A stretch of DNA of 34,069 nucleotides, from NCBI GenBank assembly GCA_021803025.1, contig JAJZQV010000024.1, forward strand, positions 1 to 34,069, in the 5' to 3' direction. Origin of the DNA: Actinomycetes bacterium. Lineage in GTDB: Bacteria > Actinomycetota > Actinomycetes > Propionibacteriales > Propionibacteriaceae. Positions within the stretch are counted from its first letter, which is position 1, and each line of letters opens with the position of its first letter. A program made the translations under genes and the position numbers. Of the stretch, positions 33,813 through 34,069 are shown piece by piece. The notes below the pieces were generated by a model. It saw only the letters and a program-made list of their open reading frames with translations. It made no database searches and was not told the DNA's origin.

Positions 33813-34056
33813 GGCCCGGCCGACGGTCGACGTCGACGAAGTCCACCCGTACCTGCTCGCGCCCGCCGAGGGCGCTCACGACGGTACGGAGGGCTGTCGC
33901 CGTACGGCCCTGCCGGCCGATCACCTTGCCGACGTCCTCCGGGTGCACCCGGACCTCGAGCATCCGGCCCCGGCGCAGGTCGAGGTCCTTGACGACGACG
34001 TCGTCCGGGTTCGACACGATGCCGCGGACCAGGTGCTCGAGCGCCTCGGCGAGCAC
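33790..34056 (-). CDS. khpA: KH-domain RNA-binding protein KhpA
   Basis: An 88-residue protein beginning at a GTG (34056), with the family opening LAEALEHLVRGIVSNPDDV and the KH GxxG loop in VGKVIGRQGRTATALRTVV. A basic Gly/Arg tail ([11 protein letters not shown]) follows. KhpA-type proteins bind RNA broadly and in Firmicutes act with KhpB in cell elongation. It normally lies between rpsP and rimM; rpsP would be just outside the right edge. Confidence 0.93.
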   Translation of the reverse strand: MLAEALEHLVRGIVSNPDDVVVKDLDLRRGRMLEVRVHPEDVGKVIGRQGRTATALRTVVSALGGREQVRVDFVDVDRRPGRGGGRYR

Positions 34057-34069
34057 GTCAGGCCTGCTC

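Overview
The window is about 34 kb of GC-rich actinobacterial chromosome. The ribosome/tRNA-maturation block (khpA-rimM-trmD, rplS-lepB-rnhB-DUF2469-yraN-comM-dprA), a GAF-ANTAR regulator, a two-domain GH3 enzyme and a single-anchor SdhCAB complex point to Actinomycetota, most likely Propionibacteriales. The lineage is inferred from gene content and style, not from a marker search.

Region 1 (1-6.6 kb) is a metal/thiol-redox module. On the minus strand, from 4577 down to 1, lie a frameshifted small membrane SHOCT protein, a Tat-exported lipoprotein multicopper oxidase with a Met/Gly loop, a His/Met-rich small membrane protein, a glutaredoxin-like CHLC protein, CcdA, a membrane-anchored CGSC redoxin and the start of a YnfA-family protein. 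Facing them on the plus strand is an OmpR-type response regulator/histidine kinase pair. The gene set suggests periplasmic copper oxidation and extracytoplasmic disulfide control under a two-component system.

Region 2 (6.6-15.2 kb, plus strand) is an uptake-and-hydrolysis cluster. It holds a family-5 solute-binding lipoprotein, a DppB-like permease, a fused DppC permease-DppD ATPase, a DppF-like ATPase, a HAD phosphatase-like protein and a cytoplasmic-looking two-domain GH3 glycosidase with a NagZ-like Asp-x-His dyad. The simplest reading is import of a glycosylated oligomer, for example a muropeptide or amino-sugar conjugate, followed by intracellular cleavage. Downstream is a gene-poor stretch with a broken ORF and a striking 168-bp nested inverted repeat that carries four copies of a TTATGGTTG/TAACGGTTG motif.

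Region 3 (15.7-23.5 kb) is a mosaic: a small membrane protein, a decayed NIPSNAP gene, an aldo/keto reductase, a GAF-ANTAR regulator, three consecutive strong hairpins that resemble an actinobacterial 6C-type small RNA, a long acyl-CoA dehydrogenase, an LCP cell-wall ligase, a decayed phospholipase D fragment and an M48 metalloprotease.

Region 4 (23.5-34.1 kb, all minus strand) is core genome. Reading leftward from the right end it runs khpA, rimM, trmD, sdhC, sdhA, sdhB, rplS, lepB, rnhB, DUF2469, yraN, comM, dprA, mostly with 4-bp overlaps. The succinate dehydrogenase/fumarate reductase operon sits between trmD and rplS, which are neighbours in many other bacteria.

The best candidates for something under-described are the tandem C-loop hairpin RNA (18745-18871), the four-site palindromic element (15431-15598) and the ABC-HAD-GH3 cluster.
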